Origin: JANQOH01 sp965243325
GTDB lineage: Bacteria; Pseudomonadota; Alphaproteobacteria; UBA7887
Length of the DNA: 64,000 nucleotides
NCBI GenBank assembly: GCA_965243325.1
Contig: CBDEUQ010000001.1
Span: 248,001-312,000, forward strand
Direction: 5' to 3'
Made by a program: the position numbers and the translations under genes. Every line of letters begins with the position of its first letter. The first letter of the stretch is position 1. Shown here in pieces: positions 1 through 8,650 of the stretch. Under the pieces are notes generated by a model. The model had not been told where the DNA came from and made no database searches. It saw nothing but the letters and a program-made list of their open reading frames with translations.

Positions 1-923
1 GGTATCCGGCCGGCGATGGCGGACCATTCCACGTACGCCAGATCGCCGGGGAACAGCGCCGGCCACAAGCGCCCGTCAACGGTGCTTGCCAGCAGCACGT
101 TCTCGGCCCGCGCCTCGTCGCCGGACATGCCAAGAAGAACAAGGACCAGATGGCAGCCGCCGATCGCGAACACGACGCTCACCGGCAGGATCAGCGGATG
201 GCTCCAGCGCTTCACCGAGAAATAGAGCGCGGCGCCGAACACCATGCCGGGAGCCCACTTGACCAGCATGGGCGGTTCCAGAATCGCCGGAAGCGCTCGC
301 CAGTGCAGTTCCGCCCCCATGACCGACATCGCGCCCAGGCACACGGCGCCCCCGATTCCCGCCACGAATCCGCCGGCCACCGGATAGGGGATGAAGCGCA
401 CCAGGTTGGCGAGCCGGAAGCGACCGATCATGAGGCAGCAGAGGCCGGTTGCCGTCGCGCCGACGATGAGTGCGGCGGCTGCGGTGACGAAGAGTCCCCG
501 CCCCTCGGCCTCCGTGGTGGATGCCACTGAGGCCATGGCGAGCACCAGCGCGGGAGAGAGCCCGGCGATCGCCCCGCGGTAGCCGCTCGCGAAGCCGACG
601 ATCAGGCACGCGGCGAAGTTCCCGAACAGCACCAGACCTATGCCCTGGGAGGACCACGGCGCCAGAGGTCCGGAGAATATGAAGCTGGCGAAGGCGATCT
701 GGGCGACGAGCAGCCCCAGGCCCGAGGTAAATCCGGCCGACAACGCGGGGAGCGCCTTGGCGGACTGGATGTCCGCGCGCAGTTCGGACGCGAGTTGCCG
801 GAACGCGGGCACCGCCGTCACCGTCTCGCGGCGGCGCGTCGCCGCGCGAGGGCCGCGTCGAAGACGGCGCCAAACGGGTTCTTCGCGGCCTGCGGCTGGC
901 ACACCGTCACGTCTCGCCTCCAT
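1..923 (-). CDS. SulP-family anion transporter, N-terminal part (cut by window edge)
   Basis: The frame runs off the left edge, so only about 307 N-terminal residues are visible. After a basic N-terminus of about 35 residues come several hydrophobic membrane segments rich in Gly and Ala. Features such as 'LSPALVLAMASVA' and 'RFIPYPVAGGFVAGIG' resemble the SulP core, where the equivalent segments line the anion path. SulP proteins move sulfate, bicarbonate or dicarboxylates across the inner membrane. Any C-terminal STAS or cyclic-nucleotide domain lies outside the window, so the substrate cannot be guessed. The start is the ATG at 923, the first in frame; a GTG about 34 codons later is an alternative. 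It is divergent from the polyphosphate kinase gene. Confidence 0.75.
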   Translation of the reverse strand, partial: MEARRDGVPAAGREEPVWRRLRRGPRAATRRRETVTAVPAFRQLASELRADIQSAKALPALSAGFTSGLGLLVAQIAFASFIFSGPLAPWSSQGIGLVLFGNFAACLIVGFASGYRGAIAGLSPALVLAMASVASTTEAEGRGLFVTAAAALIVGATATGLCCLMIGRFRLANLVRFIPYPVAGGFVAGIGGAVCLGAMSVMGAELHWRALPAILEPPMLVKWAPGMVFGAALYFSVKRWSHPLILPVSVVFAIGGCHLVLVLLGMSGDEARAENVLLASTVDGRLWPALFPGDLAYVEWSAIAGRI

Positions 924-1030
924 CCTGCCGAAGCGGCCACGCAGATATTTTAGCCGAAGCCGGCCGTCAACGGTTCCACGCTCGCGCCGCCGGCGCCCGC
1001 CCGCCCGCCGTTGGACGCCGTCGCCTCTGC

Positions 1031-1036
1031 TATAGT
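1031..1036 (+). promoter_or_regulatory. candidate -10 box for ppk2
   Basis: TATAGT lies 72 bases before the ppk2 start in the divergent sulP/ppk2 gap. A TTGGAC at 1011-1016 could be a -35 box, but the 14-base spacing is shorter than the usual 17. This is a weak prediction from sequence alone. Confidence 0.25.
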
Positions 1037-1108
1037 CTGTCGTCTGCCCGCCCCGGAGGGTGGCGGACGAACCCTGCGGACGAGAGGGAACGGGCCGGGA
1101 GAGCGCGC

Positions 1109-2029
1109 ATGAGCGACAGGCGCGGCGACGCGGAAAACAAATCGTGGGTCGAGGCGGAACTCGAGGACAGCTTCGACGAAGAGCTCGAAATGGAGATCGA
1201 CGACGAGCGCGTCGCTCGCGACCTCCACGCGATCACCGACCTGAGGCACCAGTCGTCGCTGTCGCGGCGCACGTATTTTCGCGAGCTGTTTCGCCTGCAA
1301 GCCGAGTTGGTCAAGCTTCAGGACTGGGTCGTCGAGCACCGCTACAAGCTCGTCGTCGTCTTCGAAGGCCGAGACGCGGCGGGCAAGGGCGGCGTCATCA
1401 AGCGCATCACCCAGCGCTTGAACCCGCGCGTCTGCCGGGTCGTCGCCCTCGCCGCGCCGACCGACCGCGAAAAGACCCAGTGGTACTTTCAGCGCTACGT
1501 GCCGCATCTTCCCGCGGGCGGCGAGATCGTCCTGTTCGACCGCTCCTGGTACAACCGCGCCGGCGTCGAGCGCGTCATGGGGTTCGCCACGCCGAAGCAG
1601 GTCGAGGAGTTCTTTCGCGACGTTTCCGAGTTCGAACGCATGCTCGTCCGCTCCGGCATCCGGCTCGTCAAGTACTGGTTTTCGATCACCGATCAGGAGC
1701 AGCAGCTCCGCTTTCTCATGCGCGTCTACGATCCGATGAAGCAGTGGAAGCTGAGCCCGATGGACCTTCAGTCGCGGGTGCGTTGGGAGGAATACACCAA
1801 GGCCAAGGAGGAGATGTTCGCGCGCACCAACATTCCCGAGGCGCCGTGGTGGATCGTCGAGGGCAACGACAAGAAGCGGGCGCGCCTCAACTGCCTCCGG
1901 CACCTGTTGCAGTGCGTGCCGTATTCCGGCATCCCGCACGAAACCGTGCGCCTGCCGGAGCGCGTGTTCAACCCCGACTACGAGCGCAGCGTGCTGCCCT
2001 CCGACCTCTACGTGCCGTCGGAGTACTGA
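1109..2029 (+). CDS. ppk2: polyphosphate kinase 2 (PPK2 family)
   Basis: This 306-residue cytoplasmic enzyme is expected to transfer phosphate between polyphosphate and nucleoside mono- or diphosphates. An acidic N-terminus (residues 10-35) precedes the P-loop EGRDAAGKGG (86-95). Walker B is FDRSWYNR (143-150), and the basic lid region follows. Length and motif order fit one-domain PPK2 proteins. The ATG at 1109 has a GGGAG ribosome site. It sits between a SulP transporter and an RraA-like gene, and a CYTH-CHAD protein, also linked to polyphosphate, is encoded 1.5 kb away. Whether it favours GDP, ADP or AMP cannot be decided from this reading. Confidence 0.93.
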   Translation: MSDRRGDAENKSWVEAELEDSFDEELEMEIDDERVARDLHAITDLRHQSSLSRRTYFRELFRLQAELVKLQDWVVEHRYKLVVVFEGRDAAGKGGVIKRITQRLNPRVCRVVALAAPTDREKTQWYFQRYVPHLPAGGEIVLFDRSWYNRAGVERVMGFATPKQVEEFFRDVSEFERMLVRSGIRLVKYWFSITDQEQQLRFLMRVYDPMKQWKLSPMDLQSRVRWEEYTKAKEEMFARTNIPEAPWWIVEGNDKKRARLNCLRHLLQCVPYSGIPHETVRLPERVFNPDYERSVLPSDLYVPSEY

Positions 2030-2107
2030 CGGCCCGCGGGTCGCTGCGCCCGCCGTTTCCGGATAGCATCGCGGGTGTCGCGGGACCAAGCAGGGAGGCT
2101 AGGGATC

Positions 2108-2851
2108 ATGCCACGCACGTCGTTCGCGCCGGTGGAAGTGCCAGAGGACGTTCTCGACCGTTTCCGCAAGCTGCCGGTGGCGACGATCTGGCACCACGTC
2201 GTGCGCGACGCCGGCGTCCCGCTGCCGTTCATGGAGGGGCTCGTGCTGTACACGCCGGACCACGAACGGCTGGCCGCGCGGGCGCGCACGCTGCGCTTCC
2301 TGCCGCCGCGCCCGGATCTGATCGCCGAGGTCCGCAGGGGCGAGGACTCGCCGGAGTACCGGGCCATGGCGCGTTGCGGGCGCGGCGACGTGCTCGTGTG
2401 CGACATGATGGGCGAGGCGCGGGCGTGCGTCTTCGGCGACGTGAAGGCGCTGCAGTTGAAGATGAACGGCGCCGACGGGATCGTCACCGACGGCGGGATG
2501 CGCGACCTCGACGTGATGGAGCAGGAGAACTACGGCCTGACGGTCTATGCCCGCGGACGCACCCCCTACGCCTCCGAGCCGTGGGCCGAGCCGGTGGAGG
2601 AGAACGTCCAGATCCAGTGCGGCGGCGTCCTCGTGCGCCCGGGAGACGTGCTCGTCGGCGACGGCGACGGCGTGGTGGTGGTGCCGTCGTGGTTCGCCGC
2701 GGAGTGCGTCGCCGCGGTCGAGGAGCACGAGGCGGTGGAGGCGTACGTGAAGGAAAAGATTGAGCGCGACAACGTGCCGCCCGGCCGTTACTACCCGCCG
2801 TCCCCGGAGATGTACGAAGAGTACCGTAAGTCGCGTTCGGGCGGGGCGTAG
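2108..2851 (+). CDS. RraA / HMG-aldolase-like family protein
   Basis: The 247-residue product belongs to the RraA-like superfamily, which includes the RNase E inhibitor RraA and class II 4-hydroxy-4-methyl-2-oxoglutarate/oxaloacetate aldolases. The core 'DGGMRDLD' carries the metal and substrate Gly-Gly-x-Arg-Asp signature. The C-terminal segment 'PGDVLVGDGDGVVVVP' is the usual closing strand motif. A short Pro/Tyr-rich tail follows. I chose the ATG at 2108 because an AGGGAGG ribosome site stands just ahead of it; a GTG at 2075 is in frame but lacks one. A metabolic aldolase or decarboxylase role is more likely than RNase control, but this is inferred. A second family member is at 34162. Confidence 0.8.
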   Translation: MPRTSFAPVEVPEDVLDRFRKLPVATIWHHVVRDAGVPLPFMEGLVLYTPDHERLAARARTLRFLPPRPDLIAEVRRGEDSPEYRAMARCGRGDVLVCDMMGEARACVFGDVKALQLKMNGADGIVTDGGMRDLDVMEQENYGLTVYARGRTPYASEPWAEPVEENVQIQCGGVLVRPGDVLVGDGDGVVVVPSWFAAECVAAVEEHEAVEAYVKEKIERDNVPPGRYYPPSPEMYEEYRKSRSGGA

Positions 2852-2859
2852 CCGCGCCC

Positions 2860-3492
2860 CTAGATGCCGGCGCCGTCCTCGATCAGGCGTATGAGCGGCA
2901 GCCAGTCGTCGACCAGGCCGGCCCGCCGCGCCGGCGTGAGGTCGAAGATGCCGAGACCCATGCGCGCCGCCTCCTGATACAGCGCGCGGTCGTGGATCCG
3001 CGCGGCCGCCGGGTGGCCGAGCGCCGCGAGGAACGAATCCAGCTCCTTCGCCGCGCGGCTTGCCGGGCGCACGCGGTTGGCCGCCACCGCCACCGGCTTG
3101 CGGCCGCGGCGCACCGGCTTCAGGCGCTCGACCCGCCGCAGGAACCGGCGCGTCGCCATCTCGTCGAAGAACGACGGCAGCACCGGCATGACCAGGAGAT
3201 CGGCGCGCTCGAGGAAACCGCGCACGCGCTTCGAGCCGAGGCCGGCACCGGAGTCGATCACCAGCCGGTCGAGCTTCCGCGGCGGTTCGGCGGCGCCGCC
3301 GCGCCAGTCGAGCGCCGCGATGGGCGCCGCTTCGGCCCGCCGGCGCCTGAGCCACGCGAGCGCCGAGCGCTGGCGGTCGCCGTCCGCCAGCGCCGTTCGC
3401 AACCCGGCGTTGGCGAAGGCCGAGGCGAGATTGGTCGCGATCGTGGTCTTGCCGCAGCCGCCCTTGGCGTTGGCGACGAGAACCTGGATCAT
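2860..3492 (-). CDS. ParA/MinD-like P-loop ATPase
   Basis: A 210-residue ATPase with the deviant Walker A motif AKGGCGKTT near its N-terminus, typical of the ParA/MinD/Soj group that positions cargo or DNA. The Walker B-like strand is 'RLVIDSGAG'. It lacks the N-terminal helix-turn-helix of plasmid ParA and has no ParB partner, so it is an orphan short ParA whose cargo is unknown. It starts 19 bases after the CYTH-CHAD gene on the same strand, so the two probably form one transcript. Its 3' end converges on the RraA-like gene with only 8 bases between. Confidence 0.85.
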   Translation of the reverse strand: MIQVLVANAKGGCGKTTIATNLASAFANAGLRTALADGDRQRSALAWLRRRRAEAAPIAALDWRGGAAEPPRKLDRLVIDSGAGLGSKRVRGFLERADLLVMPVLPSFFDEMATRRFLRRVERLKPVRRGRKPVAVAANRVRPASRAAKELDSFLAALGHPAAARIHDRALYQEAARMGLGIFDLTPARRAGLVDDWLPLIRLIEDGAGI

Positions 3493-3511
3493 CCGCGCTC
3501 GCCTCCGGCGC

Positions 3512-5011
3512 TCATTGCCGCCAGAACGGCCGCATCGCCGCGAACGCGCGCCATGCCTCGACCATGCGGGCGTCGACCGCCCGCAGCCGGTGGCCGTACC
3601 AGCCCCGGACGACGGCGGCGCCGACGGCCGCCAGCGGGTCGTCGTCGGTGAGCGTGGCGGCGAGATTCGTCGCCACGTCGGCGTCGTTCAGACGGCCCAG
3701 GGTATCCTGCAGTTCGGCCATGGCGGCAAGGTAGGGACGCGCCGTCCGTCGCGGCCAGAGCGTCTGGAAATAGTCGCACGCGTAGCGCAGTTTCTTGAGC
3801 GCGATGCGGACCTCGTGGCGCTCCGGGTTCGAGAGCCTGTCGAACGCGCGCCCGGCCTTGAGCACCTTCCGGTGCCGTCTCTTCAGCAGCCTCGTCGCCA
3901 GCGGGCCGAGCGGAGCGTCCGGGTCGCGGGCGAGCGCCGGCTCGCCTTCGGCGAGCAGCAGGAGATCGACCAGGAAGAGGTTGAAGCGCCGCTCGCCAAG
4001 GAGGCGCCGCACGTCGTCGTAGGCCGCGCGCGTTTTCCGTTCGGCAAGGGCGGCAAGGCGCGCGAGGCCGGGTGTGTCGGCATTGGCCGCCATCACCGGC
4101 GGCAGCGTCTCGGCGACGAAGACATCGCGGTCGCGTGCCGGCCCCAGCGCGCGGAGCGCCCACTTCGCGTCCTCGACAAAGGCCGCGGCGGGCGCCGAGC
4201 GCGCGTCAGTCAGCAGCGACAGCGCCGAACGCAGGCGCCGCAGTCCGACGCGCAGCTGGTGAACGCCCTCCGGGTCCCGGCCGTCCTCGGCCGCCGCCAG
4301 GTTCGCGAGGATCTGGACCGCGGTTTCCGCGACGATGGCGGCGAGCGCGCCGCCGACCGTGTCGGTACGGCGGAGCGCCGGCTTTCCGGCCTTGGCGAAA
4401 GGCGGCGGTGCATCGGCGACGAGCTGGCGCCCGCGCGACGCCTTGGAGCGCGTTTCGATCTTCAGGGCGTGCCGCCGCAGCGTCGTCCGCACGGTCCTCA
4501 GCATGGCCGCGAGCGAGCCGTCGAGCAGTTCGAATTCCATTTCCGAGAGCGCGCGTTCCGCGTCGCCGGCCTCGATCCGCCCGCTGTCGAGGACGATTTC
4601 GATCCGCGCTCCGTCGACTTGCAGTTCCTTCTTCCTTCGCGCGACGTCGGTGACGAAGCGCGGACGCAGCTCTTCCGGCAGGATCGTGCCGATTTCGCGG
4701 CGCGGCGCGTCGGCGGGCAGAAGCCCGAGATTGGCCGTCGGTTCGGCCGTCCGCGCCGTCCATTCGCCGCGCCGCAACTTGTCGCCGGCTTCCCGCTTGA
4801 GGGTGAGCGAGTGGCCGCCCTTTTCCCGTCGCAACCGCAGGGTGAAGCCGCGGTGCCACAGCCGGCCGTCGTCGGTGTCGCAGTAGGTGCTGACGGTCCC
4901 GGCCGGCCGCGGTGTGCCGCCGCCGAGGCTGCGGAACGCGGCGGCCAGCTCCGCCGGTGCGCCCGTCAGCTTGAGCTCGATCTCGAGGCCGCACCTCGCG
5001 TCGCCGGACAT
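3512..5011 (-). CDS. CYTH and CHAD domain protein (inorganic triphosphatase type)
   Basis: The product is 499 residues. The N-terminal CYTH domain (about 1-200) has the ExExK signature EIELKL at residues 10-15, which binds metal and triphosphate. The C-terminal half (about 215-499) is a CHAD helical domain with two conserved histidine helices, 'VHQLRVGLRRLRSAL' and 'HEVRIALKKLRYA'. CYTH-CHAD proteins hydrolyse inorganic triphosphate and CHAD domains bind polyphosphate. The ATG at 5011 has AAGGAG eight bases upstream and is preferred over the ATG six codons earlier. It is followed by the ParA-like gene, and ppk2 is close by, which suggests a polyphosphate link. Confidence 0.92.
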   Translation of the reverse strand: MSGDARCGLEIELKLTGAPAELAAAFRSLGGGTPRPAGTVSTYCDTDDGRLWHRGFTLRLRREKGGHSLTLKREAGDKLRRGEWTARTAEPTANLGLLPADAPRREIGTILPEELRPRFVTDVARRKKELQVDGARIEIVLDSGRIEAGDAERALSEMEFELLDGSLAAMLRTVRTTLRRHALKIETRSKASRGRQLVADAPPPFAKAGKPALRRTDTVGGALAAIVAETAVQILANLAAAEDGRDPEGVHQLRVGLRRLRSALSLLTDARSAPAAAFVEDAKWALRALGPARDRDVFVAETLPPVMAANADTPGLARLAALAERKTRAAYDDVRRLLGERRFNLFLVDLLLLAEGEPALARDPDAPLGPLATRLLKRRHRKVLKAGRAFDRLSNPERHEVRIALKKLRYACDYFQTLWPRRTARPYLAAMAELQDTLGRLNDADVATNLAATLTDDDPLAAVGAAVVRGWYGHRLRAVDARMVEAWRAFAAMRPFWRQ

Positions 5012-5146
5012 GCAGCGGTCTCCTTGCATGGTCGGAGGGCCTTCGCGACCGTGGGTGGAGGGCGGTTGCAGGCGCCTCGCCCACGTGCCGTGTATGACAG
5101 TTTCGCTACGACCAGGAAAGGGGTCGGACGCCCGCGGCGCGGCGCC

Positions 5147-5590
5147 TTACCGGTCTTCCTCGTGTTCGCGTTCGACGGTCTTCGCGAAGCGCGCGATGAG
5201 CTTCTTCAGGTCCGCTTCCGCGACGGCGCGCCCCGCCTCCGCCGCGCCCATCCATCGCCGCCGCCGCCGGCCCCGTTCCGGCCAGCGCTCCCGCACCCGC
5301 GCCACCGCCATGGGGTAGACGGTGACCTCGCAAAGGCCGCCCCCCTTGCGGCCGGTCTTCTCGTAGACGTAGGTGCCGATTCCGCGAGCCGCCGCGGTGC
5401 CCTCGATCCCGGCTTCCTCCCAGGCTTCGCGCATTGCCGACTCGCGCGGCGACATGCTGTCCTCGACGTGTCCCTTGGGCAGGACCCAGCGCCGGGTCTC
5501 CAGCGACGTGACGAGCAGGAACTGCACGCCCCGCTTGCGCCGACGGTAGGCGAGGACCGCGGATTGCTTCACGAGTCCACGCGGCGGCAT
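5147..5590 (-). CDS. Nudix hydrolase
   Basis: A 147-residue protein with a complete Nudix box running from 'GHVEDSMSPRES' to 'REAWEEAGI', giving the Gx5Ex7REUxEExGU pattern that binds metal and cleaves nucleoside diphosphates linked to another group. The N-terminus 'KQSAVLAYRRRKRGVQ' and strand 'WVLPKGHVE' resemble diadenosine/diphosphoinositol polyphosphate hydrolase-like members. The substrate is not predictable. The ATG at 5590 begins 26 bases after the SDR gene on the same strand, so the two may be co-transcribed. The C-terminus is unusually Arg/Glu-rich. Confidence 0.88.
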   Translation of the reverse strand: MPPRGLVKQSAVLAYRRRKRGVQFLLVTSLETRRWVLPKGHVEDSMSPRESAMREAWEEAGIEGTAAARGIGTYVYEKTGRKGGGLCEVTVYPMAVARVRERWPERGRRRRRWMGAAEAGRAVAEADLKKLIARFAKTVEREHEEDR

Positions 5591-5616
5591 GGCCGGACTC
5601 CGGTCGGCCCCGCCCG

Positions 5617-6324
5617 CTACCAGTTCTCGTGAAACGGCCTGAGGTCGACGTCGAACGTCCAGCCCGAACGGTCCTGATGGGCGAGGTGGTAGATGGTGTC
5701 GGCGATGGCGCTCGGCTTGCAGAAGTAGTCGTCCGGCTTGTCCGGAGCGAGCCTGGGGCGCGTCCAGGGCGTGTCGATCGCCGCGTCGACGGTGACGTAG
5801 GCGACGTGGACGCCGCGCGGGCCGAAGTCGCGGGCCATCGACTGCGCGAGGATTCGCTGCGCCGCCTTGGTCGGGGCGAACGTCGCGAAGCGCGGCTTGC
5901 CGCGCCACGCCGAGGTGTTTCCGGTGACGACGAGCGCGCCCGAGCCGGCCTCGATCATCGCCGGCACGACGCACTGCGCGAACACCATCAGCGACGTGGT
6001 GTTGATGCGGAATATCTTCTCGAAACGGAGCGGATCGGCTTCGAGCACCGGCAGGAAGCCGCCCGCGACGGCGTTGTGAACGGCGGCGGACGGGGCGCCC
6101 ATTTCCTCGGCCACGCGCGCGCACGTCGCGCGGAGGGCGTCGAGATCGCTCACGTCGCAGCGGAAGCCGCGCGCGCCGTCGATCTCGCCTTCCAGGCGCT
6201 TCAGGCGCTCCTCCGTCCGCGCCAGCAGCGCCACGCGGTAGCCGCCGCGGGCAAAGCGGCGCGCGCACGCGGCGCCGGTGCCGTCCCCCGCGCCCGTGAT
6301 GATGCAGACCTTGTCCGTCGCCAT
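5617..6324 (-). CDS. SDR-family protein with Phe in place of the catalytic Tyr
   Basis: A 235-residue Rossmann-fold protein of the classical short-chain dehydrogenase shape. The cofactor loop TGAGDGTG is at 10-17, the NAG-like motif is 'HNAVAGG', and Thr/Ser 137-138 occupy the catalytic serine position. The YxxxK motif reads FAPTK (149-153), so the proton-donating tyrosine is phenylalanine while lysine is kept. It may be a non-classical reductase or a non-enzymatic binder. The ATG at 6324 is the first in frame. It stands divergent to the CPA2 antiporter across 64 bases and upstream of the Nudix gene. Confidence 0.85.
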   Translation of the reverse strand: MATDKVCIITGAGDGTGAACARRFARGGYRVALLARTEERLKRLEGEIDGARGFRCDVSDLDALRATCARVAEEMGAPSAAVHNAVAGGFLPVLEADPLRFEKIFRINTTSLMVFAQCVVPAMIEAGSGALVVTGNTSAWRGKPRFATFAPTKAAQRILAQSMARDFGPRGVHVAYVTVDAAIDTPWTRPRLAPDKPDDYFCKPSAIADTIYHLAHQDRSGWTFDVDLRPFHENW

Positions 6325-6388
6325 GGCGTTCCTCCGGCCTTTCGCGCATCCGGTGTGCCGGCCCGCGAATCGGCTATGATGCGCGTGC

Positions 6389-8026
6389 GTGGCAGAAACC
6401 CTTTATATCCTCATTGCCTATGTGGTTTTCGCCGGCCTGTTCGTCCGGCTGCGCATGGGTTCGGTGGTGGGGCTGCTCGTCGCCGGCGCCGCGATCGGGC
6501 CCTCGGGCATCGCGCTGATCCACGATGTCGAAGCGGTGGCGACGCTCGCCGAGCTCGGCATCGTCTTCCTGCTCTTCAACATCGGGCTCGAGATCAAGCT
6601 GGAGCGCCTCCGCCTGTTCGGCTGGCGCGTCTACACGCTGGCCATCGCTCAGGTCGTGTTGACGGCGGCCGCCTTCGCCTCGGTCGCGCACGCGCTCGGA
6701 CTGTCGACCGACGCCTCCATTCTCGTCGGCGGCGCGCTGGCGCTGTCGTCGACAGCGGTCGCGTTCCAGGTTCTGGCGGATCTCCAGCGCATGCTCACCC
6801 AGGTCGGCCGCCTCGCCATCGCCACCCTCCTCGTGCAGGACGTGGCGGTCGGTCCGCTGGTCGCGGCGGCGAACGTGCTCGCCGCCGGCGAGGCGATGGA
6901 GGACTTGCTCCTGCGACTGTGCATCGCCGGCGGCGGCGCGGTGGTGGCGATCGTGGTGATGACCCGCTACGTGCTGCCGCACGCCATCCGCGCCGTCACG
7001 ACGCTCGGAGCCGGCGAATTGTTCCTCGGACTCGTCCTGCTGGTCGTTCTGGCCGCGAGCTGGGCGACGGAACACGCCGGCCTGTCGGCCGGGTTCGGTG
7101 CGTTCCTCGCCGGTCTGATGGTCGCGGACACCGAATATCGCCACCAGATCGCCGCCGACATCGCGCCGTTCCGCCGTCTGCTCCTCGGCCTCTTCTTCAT
7201 GGCTGTCGGCATGAGCACCGACCTCGCGCTGGCGCTCGAGCAGGCGGGCCTGGTGGCGGCGATCGTGGTCGCCCTGCTCTTCGGCAAGGCGGCCGTGCTG
7301 ATCGTGATCGCGCGGGCCCTCGGCTATCGGTTGCGGGTCGCGCTCCAGCTCGGCGTTCTGCTCGCTCAGGGGAGCGAGTTCTCCTTCGTGATCCTCGCCC
7401 TCGCGGTCGCCGGCGGCCTTCTCGCCCACGGTCTCGGCGACGCGTTGACCGTGGCCATCGCGCTCTCGATGCTTGCGGCGCCGCTTGCCGCCGCCGCCGG
7501 CCGGCGTCTCCTGGACCGTCTCGAGGGGGCCGCCGCGAGCCCGCTGACGGAGCTCGATTCGGGCACCTCCGAGCTCACCGGCCATGTCGTGGTGATCGGC
7601 TTCGGCCAGGTCGGCAAGGCGCTCACCCGCCACCTGTTCGGACTCGGCGTGCCCGTGATCGTGCTCGACGCCGACTCGCGGCGCGTGCGCGATGCGCGCG
7701 CCCGCGGCCTCCCCGTCTTCTTTGGCAACGGGACGCGCACCGACGTCCTGCGTGCCGTCCATATCGAGCGCGCGCGGCTCGCCGTCGTCGCGCTTCCCGA
7801 CGGCGACGTCGCCGCGCGCGTCCTGTCGGTCGTTCGCCGTGTGGCCCCCGCCACGCGGCTCGTGGCCCGCGCGCCTCTGGCCGGCGACGAGGACATGCTG
7901 CGTCGCGCCGGCGCCGACGTCATCGTGATCGACAGTCTGGGCACTGCCGTCGAGCTCGCCGAACGCACCATCGTGCTTCTCGATTTGGACGGAGAATCGT
8001 CCGCCCCGGAGCCCGCGACGGCGTGA
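6389..8026 (+). CDS. CPA2-family K+/H+ antiporter with RCK domain (KefB/KefC-like)
   Basis: The 545-residue protein has a membrane part of about 380 residues with some 12 hydrophobic segments typical of monovalent cation:proton antiporter-2 proteins. A cytoplasmic RCK/TrkA-N domain follows, beginning around 'VVVIGFGQVGKAL', a nucleotide-binding Gly motif. Such proteins exchange K+ or Na+ for H+ and are often gated by thiol adducts or nucleotides. The GTG at 6389 is the only suitable start, as upstream ATGs are out of frame. It converges on the nitrile hydratase-type cluster with 6 bases between. No KefF/KefG-like accessory gene is adjacent. Confidence 0.88.
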   Translation: MAETLYILIAYVVFAGLFVRLRMGSVVGLLVAGAAIGPSGIALIHDVEAVATLAELGIVFLLFNIGLEIKLERLRLFGWRVYTLAIAQVVLTAAAFASVAHALGLSTDASILVGGALALSSTAVAFQVLADLQRMLTQVGRLAIATLLVQDVAVGPLVAAANVLAAGEAMEDLLLRLCIAGGGAVVAIVVMTRYVLPHAIRAVTTLGAGELFLGLVLLVVLAASWATEHAGLSAGFGAFLAGLMVADTEYRHQIAADIAPFRRLLLGLFFMAVGMSTDLALALEQAGLVAAIVVALLFGKAAVLIVIARALGYRLRVALQLGVLLAQGSEFSFVILALAVAGGLLAHGLGDALTVAIALSMLAAPLAAAAGRRLLDRLEGAAASPLTELDSGTSELTGHVVVIGFGQVGKALTRHLFGLGVPVIVLDADSRRVRDARARGLPVFFGNGTRTDVLRAVHIERARLAVVALPDGDVAARVLSVVRRVAPATRLVARAPLAGDEDMLRRAGADVIVIDSLGTAVELAERTIVLLDLDGESSAPEPATA

Positions 8027-8032
8027 TCCCGA

Positions 8033-8650
8033 TCAGCGCTCCGGTTCGCGGGCGCGGGCGACGCCGATCATGCTGTCGCGGGTGACGAGGCTCGCGAGGT
8101 CGTCCTCGTTCCAGCCTTCGGTGCCGGAGGGCCGCTCGGGCACCACGAGATAGCGCATGTCGGCGGTCGAATCGTGCACCCGCACCGCGATGTCGGGCGG
8201 GATGTCGGTGCCGAACTCGGCCAGCACCTTGCGCGGCTCGCGCACCGCGCGCCGGCGGTAGGCGGCCATCTTGTACCAGTCCGGCGGCAGGCCGAGGATC
8301 GCGCGGGGGTAGCACGAGCAGAGCGTGCAGACGACGAGATTGTGCACCCCCGGGGTGTTCTCGACGGCAACCAGCGGTGTCCCGTCCACGGGGATGTCCA
8401 GCGCTTCCGCCGCGGCGCTCGCGTCGGCGAGCAGGCGTGCCCGGTACGCGTCGTCGCACCACGCCCGCGCCACCATGCGCGCGCCGCGTGCGGGCGACCG
8501 CCGGTCCATCTCGGCGACCTGCGTCGCGATTTCCTCGGCCGTGAGGACGCCCGTCTCGACCAGCAGTTCCTCGACCGCCACCGCGAGCAGACGGTAGCGC
8601 CCCCCGGGGTTCGAGGCCGGCGGCTCGGCGCCGTGGTGCCGGCCGCTCAC
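8033..8650 (-). CDS. nitrile hydratase alpha / thiocyanate hydrolase gamma-type subunit
   Basis: The 205-residue catalytic subunit carries the metal-site motif CTLCSC at residues 108-113. Thr between the first cysteines is characteristic of cobalt-type enzymes, where two cysteines are oxidised to sulfinic and sulfenic acids. The following 'GLPPDWYK' and 'RAVREPRKVLAEFG' segments are family hallmarks. It starts with GTG overlapping the stop of the preceding gene. The partner subunit is encoded as two separate ORFs, as in thiocyanate hydrolase and toyocamycin nitrile hydratase. The reaction could be nitrile to amide or thiocyanate hydrolysis. No activator/metallochaperone gene is adjacent. Confidence 0.88.
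   Translation of the reverse strand: MSGRHHGAEPPASNPGGRYRLLAVAVEELLVETGVLTAEEIATQVAEMDRRSPARGARMVARAWCDDAYRARLLADASAAAEALDIPVDGTPLVAVENTPGVHNLVVCTLCSCYPRAILGLPPDWYKMAAYRRRAVREPRKVLAEFGTDIPPDIAVRVHDSTADMRYLVVPERPSGTEGWNEDDLASLVTRDSMIGVARAREPER

Noticed and set aside
76..873. A 265-residue Arg-rich open frame on the minus strand
   Set aside because: It is out of frame with the SulP-like membrane protein encoded on the same strand, has no domain-like composition, and is a GC-driven shadow.
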